The position numbers and the translations under genes were made by a program. From Bifidobacterium dentium JCM 1195 = DSM 20436 (GTDB lineage Bacteria; Actinomycetota; Actinomycetes; Actinomycetales; Bifidobacteriaceae): a DNA stretch of 64,000 bases. Location: positions 1,426,001 through 1,490,000 of the forward strand of contig NZ_AP012326.1 of the NCBI RefSeq assembly GCF_001042595.1, read 5' to 3'. Position 1 is the first letter of the stretch. Each line of letters begins with the position of its first letter. Below are positions 1-9,090 of the stretch, piece after piece. The notes beneath the pieces were generated by a model. The model was not told the origin of the DNA and did no database searches. It was given only the letters and a program-made list of their open reading frames with translations.

Positions 1-170
1 ATCTGAGTGCTTTTATGGACGGACTTGAATATTCCGTCACTGTACCGACCGCCAAAGGCGCCTCCGACGTCATCACCGACTTCAACGCGCAGCTCGAGGA
101 GCTTAAGGATGGCGACGTCAAGAGCATCCTCGACAAGGTGCAGACGAATCTGGAAGCAATTCTCAAGTAA
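1..170 (+). CDS. Sugar ABC transporter substrate-binding protein (C-terminal end only)
   Basis: This is the last 55 codons of a gene that begins before the window; the frame ends at the TAA at 168-170. The visible tail (…FNAQLEELKDGDVKSIL…) is the amphipathic C-terminal helix typical of family 1 extracellular solute-binding lipoproteins. Identification rests mainly on position: two MalF/MalG-type permeases follow directly, so it is the binding protein that captures the sugar outside the cell and delivers it to them. The ligand cannot be read from this fragment; the debranching-type glucosidase further downstream hints at an alpha-glucan oligosaccharide. Confidence 0.75.
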   Translation, partial: LSAFMDGLEYSVTVPTAKGASDVITDFNAQLEELKDGDVKSILDKVQTNLEAILK

Positions 171-254
171 TTGCAGCAATCGCGTCGTGCGGCATTCGCA
201 CCTTTAGAGGCGGATGCCGCACTCCCCCAATAAGTCATTCCCATGGAGGACGTG

Positions 255-1415
255 ATGAGAGACCTGAAATCGAACGCAAAACAGGCATCGATGCCACGAC
301 ATATCAAAAGAACTGGCCAAGAAATCTCGGGCTGGCTGTTCTGCCTCCCTATGATTGTGATTTTGGGACTATTCCTTTTCGTCCCCATCGTCATGGCACT
401 GTGGGTCAGCTTCTCCGATTGGGCCGGCAGAGGGTCGCCGTTCGCCAACGGAGTGGACTTCATCGGCCTGAAAAACTACCAAGACATCCTTGTGACGGAC
501 GGTCTTGCCAAAAGTGATTTCGGTACGGCCATCAGGAACAACGCATGGTACACGCTGCTGGTAGTGCCGCTGCAAACCGTCATCAGCCTACTACTGGCCG
601 TTTTGCTCAATCGTAAGATTCTCAAAGCACGCAGCTTCTTCCGCACCGCTTTCTACTTCCCATCAGTCACCAGTTCGGTGGCGATCACCGTACTGTGGCT
701 ATTCCTGTTCAACGCATCCGGTAGCATCAACGCGATGCTCAACTGGTTCGGAGTCAAAGGTCCGAATTGGTTCCATGACCCGCGCGGACTGGTACACATT
801 CTGCTGTCTTGCTTCGGCATCGACAATGGACCGGCCGCACTTACGCAACACGGACTCCTCGGCATCAGTTGGTGGGATTGGCTTTCCGGACCGTCGGTTG
901 CCATGTTCGCGATCATCCTCATGGTCATCTTCACAACGTCTGGAACGTTCATGCTGATGTTCATCGCCGCACTGCAGAACATCGGTGACGCAACCGAGGA
1001 AGCTGCAATCATGGACGGAGCGAATTCGTGGCAGAGACTATGGGAAGTGACCGTTCCACAGCTTAAGCCGACCATCTTCACCGTAATCACCTTGGGCATC
1101 ATCGGCACCTGGCAGGTGTTCGACCAAATCTACACCGGCACGCAGGGAGGGCCAGCGAAGACCACTCTCACCCCTGCCTACCTCTCGTACAGCGCGGCGT
1201 TCAACAGCCAAGAGTGGGGACGAGGCGCAGCCATCAGCTTTGTGCTGTTCGCCATCATCGTCGTCATGACTTGGGCACAAAACCAAATCATGAAGGATCG
1301 GAAGCTTTCCCGCAAGCAGAAAGCCGACTACGAGGCAATGAAGCGTGAAGCCCGAAGCATGCCCCGGGACGAAGTCATGTCCCTGAGGATGACAAGAAAG
1401 GAGACCATGAAATGA
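255..1415 (+). CDS. Sugar ABC transporter permease, MalF type
   Basis: This is an inner-membrane permease of the CUT1 carbohydrate ABC family. A first hydrophobic segment lies near residues 25-50, more follow through the protein, and the cytoplasmic EAA loop (EEAAIMDGANSWQRLWEV) that contacts the ATPase is near residue 255. I prefer the ATG at 255 because GGAGG at 245-249 sits at proper distance; the ATG at 243 would overlap that site. The C-terminal tail is basic and charged. It overlaps the next permease by 4 bases (ATGA), so they are translationally coupled. No ATPase gene is nearby, as usual for bifidobacteria, where a shared MsiK-type ATPase is likely. Confidence 0.93.
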   Translation: MRDLKSNAKQASMPRHIKRTGQEISGWLFCLPMIVILGLFLFVPIVMALWVSFSDWAGRGSPFANGVDFIGLKNYQDILVTDGLAKSDFGTAIRNNAWYTLLVVPLQTVISLLLAVLLNRKILKARSFFRTAFYFPSVTSSVAITVLWLFLFNASGSINAMLNWFGVKGPNWFHDPRGLVHILLSCFGIDNGPAALTQHGLLGISWWDWLSGPSVAMFAIILMVIFTTSGTFMLMFIAALQNIGDATEEAAIMDGANSWQRLWEVTVPQLKPTIFTVITLGIIGTWQVFDQIYTGTQGGPAKTTLTPAYLSYSAAFNSQEWGRGAAISFVLFAIIVVMTWAQNQIMKDRKLSRKQKADYEAMKREARSMPRDEVMSLRMTRKETMK

Positions 1416-2263
1416 AAATCAGGCAATCATGGTTCAAGCGCCTGTTCCACAGCGGCGTCCTGTTCTACATCCTTCTCGTCGCCTTGGCGCTGGTATATAT
1501 TCTGCCGTTCATCATCCAGATTGCGACATCGTTCAAAACGGATGCGGAGGCCACTGCGAACCCGCTTTCTCTCATTCCTGCGACGTTGACGAACGCGTCG
1601 TATCGGAAGCTTTTCCTTAATTCCGATTTCCCCGTCTGGTTCAAAAATTCGATTATTGTGACTATTGCCGTCACGGCCGGTAGGGTGTTCTTCGATTCGC
1701 TCGCCGGATACGCGCTTTCCCGAATCGAATTCCGCGGCAGGAACGTCATCTTCGCGTTGCTGATGGCCGTGATGAGCGTACCGGCGGTCGTTCTGCTCAT
1801 CCCGAAGTTTCTCATCATCAAAACACTGGGAATCTACGATAGCTATGCGGGCATGATCTTTCCGCTGCTGGTTGACGCATCAGGCGTGTTCATCATGAGG
1901 AACTTCTTCGAATCGATTCCCCGGTCCGTCGAAGAGCAGGCGATGATCGATAGAGCCGGCATGTTCCGCATCTTCTGGTCTGTCGTACTGCCCATGGCCC
2001 GACCGGCGCTCGTAACCATATCCATCCTGTCCTTCCAAGGATCATGGAACGAACTGTCGCACTTCATCGTCTCCACCCAGTCCTCGGAGCTGACGACCTT
2101 AACGAAAGGTGTCGCCTCCTTGGCTAGCGGCCAACTTTCCGCAGGAAACCAATATCCCGTAAAACTCGCAGCGGCAGTCATCATGACGATTCCCGTGGCG
2201 ATTCTCTTCTTCATCTTCCAGAAGAAAATCATGAACACGTCCGAGGGTTCAGTCAAGGAATAA
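1412..2263 (+). CDS. Sugar ABC transporter permease, MalG type
   Basis: The second permease of the CUT1 heterodimer has 283 residues, the usual MalG size. It has an N-terminal membrane segment near residues 13-37, then about five more. The EAA motif (VEEQAMIDRAGMFRIFWSVV) near residue 170 docks to the ATPase subunit. Its start overlaps the stop of the preceding permease. It ends 29 bases before the debranching enzyme gene, so the four genes probably form one catabolic operon: import of an oligosaccharide, then hydrolysis in the cytoplasm. Confidence 0.93.
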   Translation: MKIRQSWFKRLFHSGVLFYILLVALALVYILPFIIQIATSFKTDAEATANPLSLIPATLTNASYRKLFLNSDFPVWFKNSIIVTIAVTAGRVFFDSLAGYALSRIEFRGRNVIFALLMAVMSVPAVVLLIPKFLIIKTLGIYDSYAGMIFPLLVDASGVFIMRNFFESIPRSVEEQAMIDRAGMFRIFWSVVLPMARPALVTISILSFQGSWNELSHFIVSTQSSELTTLTKGVASLASGQLSAGNQYPVKLAAAVIMTIPVAILFFIFQKKIMNTSEGSVKE

Positions 2264-2292
2264 TTTCAATCGCAACAAAAACGGAGTTACCA

Positions 2293-4296
2293 ATGGCAGC
2301 ACTAAACGATGGATATCCTCGCCAACCGTGGATGCACGATATGAACGTTCTGGTGTACGCACCAGCGCAACTATGGGCCGACCGAGATGGAAAGATCAAT
2401 GGATCATCCACGCATGCAGGATCACCCAGTATAGCGGGATTCTACGTGGGAGACACGCGTATCATCTCCGACATCAACCTCGACGTGAACGGAGAAGAAC
2501 CCGTCCGGGTGGCTTGGAACCAGACCGAGAAGGGACGTGGCCTTTCCTCCTGCATCGTGCGCAATATTGCCGGCCCTACCGTGGACCCCTGCATCTGCTG
2601 CGAAGAGGAACGAGTCGTCTCTCCTGACGGGCTCGCCATCACGGTGACGTTCCTCAACTCCAATGCGGATGATATCCAGATCGACTGCTCAATGATGTTC
2701 CGTATCGATATGTCCAACATGCAGGAGATTAAGGGCGGAAGTCCGTCATCGTCTAAAGCGGAGGGGCGCGTGAGCGTTTCATCCGACGGCACGGATAGTT
2801 TCGAAGCTTCATGCAACCCCGTCGCGATTAAGGTCCACGCCCCACATGCGGCCATACAGATTACAGGAACCGATGCCACGGTCGCATGGAATCTCGTCGT
2901 TCCGGCACGAGGTGAGGCTCGAGTAAGCATTAAGGCGCATATTGAAACGTCCAATATGGTTGTCGCCTCAGCCGAAACGGAATGCCCGTGGAAGAACATC
3001 CATCTCACCGCTTCGGACACACGTGTGCAAAGGTGGGTGAAGCAGTCTCTCCTCGATCTCGACGCACTTCGCATGGGCATCCCCGGTCATCCAGATAATG
3101 AGTTTCTTGCAGCAGGAGCTCCGTGGTTCTTCACCCTATTCGGCAGAGATTCCCTCTGGGCCGCAAGATTTATGCTTCCATTGACCACCCGCACCGCCAT
3201 GGGTACCCTTCGGACGCTCGCACGCTTCCAGGCGACCGAACGCGATGAGACCACCAACGCCGACCCAGGCAAAATCATGCACGAGTTGCGAGCCGAGCCT
3301 TTGGTCTCGACCGGCGCTTTCTCACCGGATGGCATGTCACTGCCTCCGCTGTACTACGGAACCATCGATGCGACGCCTCTATGGATAACGCTTCTTGCAA
3401 AGGCTCTCGAATGGGGAGCCCCGGACGATCAGGTCGAGAATCTCCTTCCCAATCTTCAGGCGGCGCTGGCATGGTTACGCGACTATGGCGATTGCGACGG
3501 TGACGGTTTTCTCGAATATCTTGACCGCAGCGGGCAGGGCTTGAGCAACCAAGGGTGGAAGGATTCCGGTGACTCCATACGTTGGCACGATGGACGCATC
3601 GCCCACGGGCCAATAGCATTGTGCGAAGTGCAAGGGTACGCGTACCAGGCCGCGATGCTTGGCGCGGACGTACTGGACCACTTCCACGCGGAAGGTTCCG
3701 ACGAATGGCGTGATTGGGCGGCCAGACTGAAGACGAGGTTCAACGAAACTTTCTGGGTGCATGACGAGAACGGACGTTATCCTGCCGTCGCTCTTGATGC
3801 CGATAAGCTCCCGGTCGATTCACTCACCAGCAACATAGGTCACCTTCTGGGCACAGGTATCCTCGACAAGCAGGGTGTCTACGATGTCGTCACACGCCTC
3901 TCCGATGCAGAGATGCTCAGTAGATACGGTATCCGCACCATGAGCTCCAAGGACAATGGTTTCTGGCCGCAAAGCTACCATTGTGGTTCCATCTGGGCGC
4001 ACGACAGCGCGATAGTGATGCTGGGCATGTATGAGGAAGGCTACGTAGACGAGGCACTGCGAATCGCGGAAGGCCTGGTCAATGCCGCCGAGTCGTTCGG
4101 ATATCAGATTCCCGAATTGTACTCAGGAGAATCATTCGAAGGCGGATCCTCACCATATCCGGCGGCATGCCATCCGCAGGCATGGTCAGCGTCATCCTCA
4201 GTGGCAGTGGTTTCGGTCCTGCTCGGCATTAAGCCTGATGGAACGATCAACCCCGCGGATTCTCCTCTTGCCTTGGGATTGAGTCTGGAACGATAG
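2293..4296 (+). CDS. Amylo-alpha-1,6-glucosidase / glycogen-debranching-type glycosidase
   Basis: This 667-residue cytoplasmic protein has two parts. A beta-rich N-terminal domain (about residues 10-240) resembles the bacterial GDE N-terminal domain. A C-terminal (alpha/alpha)6 barrel carries FFTLFGRDSLWAARF near 275, an Asp-rich GWKDSGDSIRWHDG near 418, and GFWPQSYHCGSIWAHDSA near 556. Enzymes of this type cleave alpha-1,6 or related glucosidic bonds in branched oligosaccharides. Placement right after the sugar permeases suggests it processes what they import. GGAG lies shortly before the ATG. It has no signal peptide. The exact substrate cannot be decided here. Confidence 0.85.
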   Translation: MAALNDGYPRQPWMHDMNVLVYAPAQLWADRDGKINGSSTHAGSPSIAGFYVGDTRIISDINLDVNGEEPVRVAWNQTEKGRGLSSCIVRNIAGPTVDPCICCEEERVVSPDGLAITVTFLNSNADDIQIDCSMMFRIDMSNMQEIKGGSPSSSKAEGRVSVSSDGTDSFEASCNPVAIKVHAPHAAIQITGTDATVAWNLVVPARGEARVSIKAHIETSNMVVASAETECPWKNIHLTASDTRVQRWVKQSLLDLDALRMGIPGHPDNEFLAAGAPWFFTLFGRDSLWAARFMLPLTTRTAMGTLRTLARFQATERDETTNADPGKIMHELRAEPLVSTGAFSPDGMSLPPLYYGTIDATPLWITLLAKALEWGAPDDQVENLLPNLQAALAWLRDYGDCDGDGFLEYLDRSGQGLSNQGWKDSGDSIRWHDGRIAHGPIALCEVQGYAYQAAMLGADVLDHFHAEGSDEWRDWAARLKTRFNETFWVHDENGRYPAVALDADKLPVDSLTSNIGHLLGTGILDKQGVYDVVTRLSDAEMLSRYGIRTMSSKDNGFWPQSYHCGSIWAHDSAIVMLGMYEEGYVDEALRIAEGLVNAAESFGYQIPELYSGESFEGGSSPYPAACHPQAWSASSSVAVVSVLLGIKPDGTINPADSPLALGLSLER

Positions 4297-4320
4297 TCGC
4301 GCATGTCACCTTCAGTCAGC

Positions 4321-4364
4321 TGTGCTTGGTTACCTTCTCACCAAGGCGGAGGTAACCAAGCACA
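4321..4364 (+). terminator. 15-bp perfect hairpin after the debranching gene
   Basis: A perfect 15-base inverted repeat (4321-4335 against 4350-4364) with a 14-base loop starts 24 bases after the stop of the glucosidase gene. Position and strength suggest transcription termination or 3' end protection of the sugar operon. A T-run is missing, so a simple intrinsic terminator is not certain. The rest of the gap up to 4588 holds no gene I can support; a 61-codon minus-strand frame at 4392-4577 has no ribosome site. Confidence 0.4.
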
Positions 4365-4588
4365 ACGAAGGTGGACCATACGCAAAGCCCACTACCCTCG
4401 CCAATCCCGGCTGACGATGGTTTTGTTCATCTGATGAGAAGCGCCGCGTTCACGTAGGCAATCCCACAGATACGAAAGAACTATTCGACTGTTCTGAACA
4501 CGATCTTCTAGCGGGCGCTCCTTTCCCGGATAATGATTGAGAACGCCGCCGCTCGCCAGGGCCGGATATGCCAGCATGACGGGGAAGA

Positions 4589-5149
4589 CTACCGACGCGG
4601 CTGCGGTCTTTCACGCACCTTTGCCGTGACATAATCCGACTCGACCTTCCAGACGGTGACACTGCGGACCTGCTGGTCGGTGAATTCGACATGCTCCATG
4701 CCCGCCTGCTGCCTCATCAGCATCTCAAGCGCGAGACGAGATTCGTCCAGATCGCTGACGATGGAGGCGACACCGGTACCGACCACCGATTTGAAGGCCT
4801 CACCCCAATTGCACGGCACACGTCCCGCCACCACTTCACAATCGGTTTCCATCTCGAAGGCGACGGACAGCTTGTTGCCGGCGGCCTTGATGGCATCGAT
4901 CTTACGGCCGATCGGCGCACTGTGGAAATAGAATGTCGGTCTGGTCGCATTTCCGATGCCTTCGGAGACATAGCCGAAGTTCATCGGCACTATGGTCAGC
5001 CCTTCTGCGTCCATGTAGGCGATGCGAATGATTTTGCAGGACGCGACGATTGCCGCAACCTGTGCCGGATCGGATACTTCGCGATCGGCGCGGCGCATCA
5101 TTCGGTGCGCTCCCGCGGTTGTCCGCTCATCGTTACGTCGCGCCGTCAT
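4589..5149 (-). CDS. Pyridoxamine 5'-phosphate oxidase-fold (NimA-like) flavoprotein
   Basis: This 186-residue soluble protein resembles the NimA/NimC branch of the split-barrel flavin-binding family: MRRADREVSD near residue 18, then IRIAYMDAEGLTIVPMNFGY, then YFHSAPIGRKIDAIKAAGN, where FMN phosphate contacts usually lie, and VSFEMETDCE-like strands. Such proteins bind FMN or F420 and may reduce nitro compounds, or have unknown roles. The ATG overlaps the stop of the upstream membrane protein gene by 4 bases (ATGA), so the two are co-expressed. A start at the internal Met at residue 17 or 18 is an alternative, since family members usually begin there. Confidence 0.8.
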   Translation of the reverse strand: MTARRNDERTTAGAHRMMRRADREVSDPAQVAAIVASCKIIRIAYMDAEGLTIVPMNFGYVSEGIGNATRPTFYFHSAPIGRKIDAIKAAGNKLSVAFEMETDCEVVAGRVPCNWGEAFKSVVGTGVASIVSDLDESRLALEMLMRQQAGMEHVEFTDQQVRSVTVWKVESDYVTAKVRERPQPRR

Positions 5150-5700
5150 GCCGCAATCCTTTCGACTTGATGTTTCATTCCGTCTTGTCCACGTGTTCTT
5201 GTTCGGAGCCTGTCGTCAATGTTATCCCAATCGTCATGAAGACCCATGAAGACCTCGGCAGGCTCGTGTGGCGCATGGGAAAGTTCCGGGAATTCACCAC
5301 GTGCCATGCCGGTGATCAACGTGGAAATGTCGGAGACCGGCAGATTGTCCTGTGCGAAGCGGCGCAACACATCGCTGTCGGACACGAAACCAACCACGGC
5401 ACCCGTTTCGTTGACGATCGGCACGACCATGAGGAACTTGACGGTGATGCCCTTCCACACGGCGCGGTCGGTCTGTGCACAGAAGCGATTCATGATGGCG
5501 CGTGAGCTTGGCGTGCAGATGCATAGGTCGCAGATCATACCGATCACGTAGGCCAGCGGCCAGTTGAAGAATGCATAGCTCCATGCGGCGGTTCCGACGT
5601 CGCCGGTGCGTACGCCGTAGTTGAGTGCCGCCATCACGTAGATCATGATGGCCGACATGATGAAGCTGAAGAGAATGCCTTCCTTGCCGTTGCGGGGCAT
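5146..5700 (-). CDS. Small membrane protein: DUF2798-like N-terminus with CBS-like tail
   Basis: The ATG at 5698-5700 follows GAAAGGA at the right spacing; the longer open frame upstream lacks a start signal. Residues 1-80 (MPRNGKEGILFSFIMSAIMI…) look like DUF2798, with two hydrophobic helices. At about residue 90 the character changes. VVPIVNETGAVVGFVSDSDV resembles half of a CBS domain, a ligand-sensing module normally present as a pair. The C-terminus is acidic, then basic, and not recognised. The chimera may be real or the product of a deletion joining two genes. It is coupled to the PNPOx-like gene downstream. Its function is unknown. Confidence 0.65.
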   Translation of the reverse strand: MPRNGKEGILFSFIMSAIMIYVMAALNYGVRTGDVGTAAWSYAFFNWPLAYVIGMICDLCICTPSSRAIMNRFCAQTDRAVWKGITVKFLMVVPIVNETGAVVGFVSDSDVLRRFAQDNLPVSDISTLITGMARGEFPELSHAPHEPAEVFMGLHDDWDNIDDRLRTRTRGQDGMKHQVERIAA

Positions 5701-6148
5701 GATGAGGTTCCTTTCGTTATGTTGTGCGGTTGCGATTGCATCCGGCCCCACTTGTCTGTCCGTTAACTCGGACGGCGAGGGGGCGCATAACGAATGGTTC
5801 GAGATGGCGACTTCCTGGCAGGCGGATCGGCGTTGTTCACGTTGCATCCGTACGTCGGGGGCCGCTTGCAGGTTCCGTATTGTTCGCTGGGAGTTGGACA
5901 AGATCGTCGTGTCAAAACCGCACGGAATGGAAGCATGAGCGTATCACACATGTCCGAACGAGACCATCCCGCCATACCGGCAACCGCTCATAATCGTTGC
6001 AAATATTACTATTAAGCGGTTAATCACCATGAATTACAACTGTTATACTACGCACTTCAACAGTTATCATGAGTTGTGATACTGTTATATATAACAGCAG
6101 AACGGCAATCCGGTCGTTTGACCCTGTCACCAACAAAAGAGGCGCAGA
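5701..6148 (+). other. 448-base intergenic region between divergent units
   Basis: No gene is supported here. The left half is GC-rich and without clear signals apart from the ribosome site of the minus-strand gene. The right half, from about 5995, is AT-rich and contains the promoter and palindromic operator region of the GntR-type regulator that starts at 6149. Confidence 0.6.
6038..6097 (+). promoter_or_regulatory. Operator cluster of the YtrA-type regulator
   Basis: A perfect 16-base palindrome (CTGTTATATATAACAG) lies at 6082-6097. AACTGTT at 6038-6044 and its reverse complement AACAGTT at 6059-6065 add a second, wider dyad. TATACT at 6044-6049 could serve as a -10 element inside this array. 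GntR/YtrA proteins bind such dyads upstream of their own gene, so autoregulation is the simplest reading; the binding itself is inference. Confidence 0.6.
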
Positions 6149-6526
6149 TTGAAACCGATCATCTCATCCACGTCAGGGGAACCGATTTACGAACAAATCA
6201 AGAATCAGATCCGCTCGGCGATTCTGTCGGGCGAACTCACGGACGGAGAGACACTCCCCTCCCTGCGCACACTTGCTAGGGAACTGCATGTCAGTGTGCT
6301 CACTATCACCAGGTCGTATGGCGAATTGGCCGACGAGGGGCTTGTGGAGAACGTGCAGGGCAAAGGCACTTTTGTAAAGGCCCATGGCAACGAGTTGATC
6401 AAGGAACGCGCCCGGGAACGTATCATGCAAGTGCTCCGGCAGACCGTCACCGCCGCCAAAGCCGCGGATATCGAACTGATCGACCTTCTTGGCATGTTCG
6501 AGAAGGCTTACAGGGAACAGTCATGA
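6149..6526 (+). CDS. GntR family transcriptional regulator, YtrA subfamily
   Basis: The protein has 125 residues, the short YtrA size. The N-terminal winged helix-turn-helix begins with EPIYEQIKNQIRSAIL and contains LPSLRTLARELHVSVLTI and the wing ENVQGKGTFV. A C-terminal helical stretch of about 45 residues serves dimerisation. It starts with TTG at 6149-6151, preceded by AAAAGAGG. YtrA regulators normally control an ABC exporter encoded next to them. Here no transporter follows and the next gene lies on the other strand, so either the target operon is elsewhere or it was lost. Confidence 0.9.
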   Translation: MKPIISSTSGEPIYEQIKNQIRSAILSGELTDGETLPSLRTLARELHVSVLTITRSYGELADEGLVENVQGKGTFVKAHGNELIKERARERIMQVLRQTVTAAKAADIELIDLLGMFEKAYREQS

Positions 6527-6599
6527 ATGACGCCTTGCCTCTAGTCTGGCGCGGACTTCGGATGTTCGGTCCGAGAGGAAGGAACCGCACCTTTTCCGT

Positions 6600-7277
6600 T
6601 CAAAGCCGCCGCGGGGCGTCATGAAAGTCGAACATGACGCCGTCCGCGAGCTCGCAGATCTCGGACCAGTCGAGGTCGGAGGAATCGTCATGCATGGCCC
6701 ACACCTTCATACCGACCGATTTGGCGGATCGCATGCCGACGAGCAGGTCTTCGAACACCGTGCAGTCCTCCGGCATGATACCAAGACGCGAGGCAGCCAA
6801 CAGGTAGACGTCCGGCCGATCTTTGCCGACGTCGCCGGCATCGTCCACGCTGACGATCTCATTGAAATAGTCGAAGATTCCAACGTGCCGCATGGCCGGT
6901 TCACGCAATGCTGGCGGAAGCGAAGTGGCAACGGCCAGTCGAGCACCGCTATCGCGCAAACGCCGTAGGTATTCGCAGGCGAACGGCTTGGCCTCGACCA
7001 CGGTGGAGTACATGACACGTGCCATGTCATCCCATTCCTGCATCAACTCTTCGGGAGTATCCTGCAGGCCGAAGCGTGCAATGGTGTATTCGGCGATCTG
7101 ACGAAACTGCATGGCGGCGACTTTGGTCATGTAGTCATCGGGGACTTCAATGCCACGGCGTGACAGGAAGTCGATATCGACCTGATCCCACACACCCATG
7201 GAGTCAAGCAACGTGCCGTCAAGATCGAAAATCGCCGCCTTGCCCCGATTGATGCCAGTTTCAGCGGTTGCCGCCAT
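6600..7277 (-). CDS. HAD superfamily hydrolase, beta-phosphoglucomutase/phosphatase type
   Basis: This is a 225-residue cytoplasmic phosphatase or mutase. Motif I is FDLDGTLLDSMGVW with both catalytic Asp residues near 18-20. Motif II is AVATSLPP. Motif III/IV lies in VGKDRPDVYLLAASRLG, followed by CTVFEDLLVGMRSAKSVGM. The cap domain fits helical subclass I. GGGGAGA lies before the ATG. The substrate is not evident; sugar phosphates or nucleotides are possible. It stands 73 bases downstream of recN on the same strand and could be its last cotranscribed partner. Confidence 0.85.
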   Translation of the reverse strand: MAATAETGINRGKAAIFDLDGTLLDSMGVWDQVDIDFLSRRGIEVPDDYMTKVAAMQFRQIAEYTIARFGLQDTPEELMQEWDDMARVMYSTVVEAKPFACEYLRRLRDSGARLAVATSLPPALREPAMRHVGIFDYFNEIVSVDDAGDVGKDRPDVYLLAASRLGIMPEDCTVFEDLLVGMRSAKSVGMKVWAMHDDSSDLDWSEICELADGVMFDFHDAPRRL

Positions 7278-7350
7278 GTCCGTTCTCCCCTCGATTTCAG
7301 TTCCCTACGCGAATTACGATTGCCCGTCTTGCCGCGATGCCGCATGCCTT

Positions 7351-9081
7351 TTACAGCACCGATGCCCGCAACAGCTCCTCGGCATGGTCGAGCGACGCTT
7401 CACTTTCGCTGCCCGACAGCATGCGTGCGATTTCATGCACCCGCTCGTCTCCGCTGACCTGCTTGATGGTGGTGACGACACCGCTCTCCCCTGCCGGCAT
7501 GCCTTTAGAAACGACGTATTGCTCATCAGCCCAAGATGCCACCTGCGGCAGATGCGTGACGACGATGACCTGCGCGGACTGTGCGAGCTTGGCGAGACGA
7601 GCGCCCAGCTCAACGGCCGCCTTGCCGCCGACACCCGCATCGACTTCGTCGAAGATGAAGGTCATGGGAGGTACTGTCCCGCCAGCCACCACATGTCGTT
7701 CGGCGGCAACCAGTTCAAGTGCGAGCATGAGACGGCTCAGCTCACCGCCGGATGCGCTCTTGCCCATCGGCAGCCGCGGGGAACCCGGGAACGGGGTGAA
7801 CAGGAATTCGATGTCGTCGCAACCGTTGGCATCCAATACGTCCGTCGAATCGGACCCGCCGTCGACGCGGGAATGCACACAGATTTCCAGCTTCGCGCCT
7901 CCCATGGCCAACGACGACAGTTCCTTCGTGACCTTGCCGGCCAGGTTCTCGGCGGCCGCCGCACGCAGTTTCGACAATGTCCGCGCCGCCTTCAACGCCT
8001 TACGGAACAGTTGGACTCGTTCCGTCTGTAGCTGCTCGACTTTTTCAGGAGATGCGTCAAGATCCTCCAAGTCGAATACGGCCTTGTCACGCCATGCGAT
8101 GACGTCGGCAAGCGTCGGGCCCCAACGGCGAGTCAACTCGTCAAGTTCGTGAATGCGACCGTTGATGGAGTCAAGATCATCCACACTGCTTTCGTTGTCC
8201 ACCTCACCGGAGAGCGTGAACACCACATCAGACAGGTCGGCGCCGATCGAATCCAACCGGTCGGCCAGATCGGAGAACACACCCTCCACATGAATGGATC
8301 GCAATGCCTGCGCCGCACGATCGATCAGTTCGGCGGCACTTGCGGCGTCGACGTCGTCACCGACCTGAGATGCATCCAACGCAGCCAACGCCGTGGCGGC
8401 ACCCTGTGCGATTTCGGCTGCGTTTTCGATGCGGTCGCGTCGAGCGTGCAGTTCCTCACTTTCCCCCGGTTGTGGGTCGATGCGATTGATGCGTTCGATG
8501 GACTCACGAAGATAATCGGCCTGCTGCCTCATTGATGATTCCTGACTGGACAGTCGTTCCAGTCGCTCATCCATGGCGCGCAAGGCCTCCCACGCCCTGC
8601 CATAGGCGGCCATCGCCTCGTCGTTACCGGCGTAACGATCCAAGAATTCACGCTGTCGGGCGGGAGAAGCGATACGCAACTGGTCCGCCTGCCCATGGAT
8701 GGTCACCAATTCAGACGCGACCGAATCAAGCACGGACCGTGGTACGCTCCGGCCCGACAGCATGCTGCGGGAGCGTCCGGAAGCCGGCACCTTGCGTGAC
8801 AGGAACAGTTCACCGTCTTCCGGTTCGAATCCGGCCTCGCGAGCGGCGGCCACGGCCGCAACCGACGCGCCGACCTCGAACACGCCCTGCGCCCACGCCT
8901 CCTCGGCACCCACCGACACACGGCCTCCATCGGAAGGGCCGCCGGAAATCAGGCGAATCGCACTGAGCAGCATGGATTTGCCGGCTCCCGTCTCGCCGGT
9001 GATGGCCGTCATGCCGCCGGCCGGGGCGATCAATGCGGAACGGATAGGGCCAAGGTCGCGAATCTCAAGTTCTTCAAGCAT
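7351..9081 (-). CDS. recN: DNA repair ATPase RecN
   Basis: This SMC-like protein of 576 residues acts in double-strand break repair and holds DNA ends. The Walker A motif ITGETGAGKSMLL lies near residue 30. Two coiled-coil stretches flank the centre (about 150-230 and 310-390). The ABC signature region ASGGELSRLMLALELV and Walker B with the D-loop (FIFDEVDAGVGGKAAVELG) lie near 470-500. Family length is 550-590, so it is complete. It starts 9 bases after the stop of nadK, a linkage conserved in actinobacteria. Confidence 0.97.
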   Translation of the reverse strand: MLEELEIRDLGPIRSALIAPAGGMTAITGETGAGKSMLLSAIRLISGGPSDGGRVSVGAEEAWAQGVFEVGASVAAVAAAREAGFEPEDGELFLSRKVPASGRSRSMLSGRSVPRSVLDSVASELVTIHGQADQLRIASPARQREFLDRYAGNDEAMAAYGRAWEALRAMDERLERLSSQESSMRQQADYLRESIERINRIDPQPGESEELHARRDRIENAAEIAQGAATALAALDASQVGDDVDAASAAELIDRAAQALRSIHVEGVFSDLADRLDSIGADLSDVVFTLSGEVDNESSVDDLDSINGRIHELDELTRRWGPTLADVIAWRDKAVFDLEDLDASPEKVEQLQTERVQLFRKALKAARTLSKLRAAAAENLAGKVTKELSSLAMGGAKLEICVHSRVDGGSDSTDVLDANGCDDIEFLFTPFPGSPRLPMGKSASGGELSRLMLALELVAAERHVVAGGTVPPMTFIFDEVDAGVGGKAAVELGARLAKLAQSAQVIVVTHLPQVASWADEQYVVSKGMPAGESGVVTTIKQVSGDERVHEIARMLSGSESEASLDHAEELLRASVL

Positions 9082-9090
9082 GATCCGGTC

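Noticed and set aside
4392-4692. Minus-strand frames in the gap after the debranching gene
   Set aside because: No ribosome site and no recognisable family; one is out of phase with the PNPOx-like gene it overlaps.
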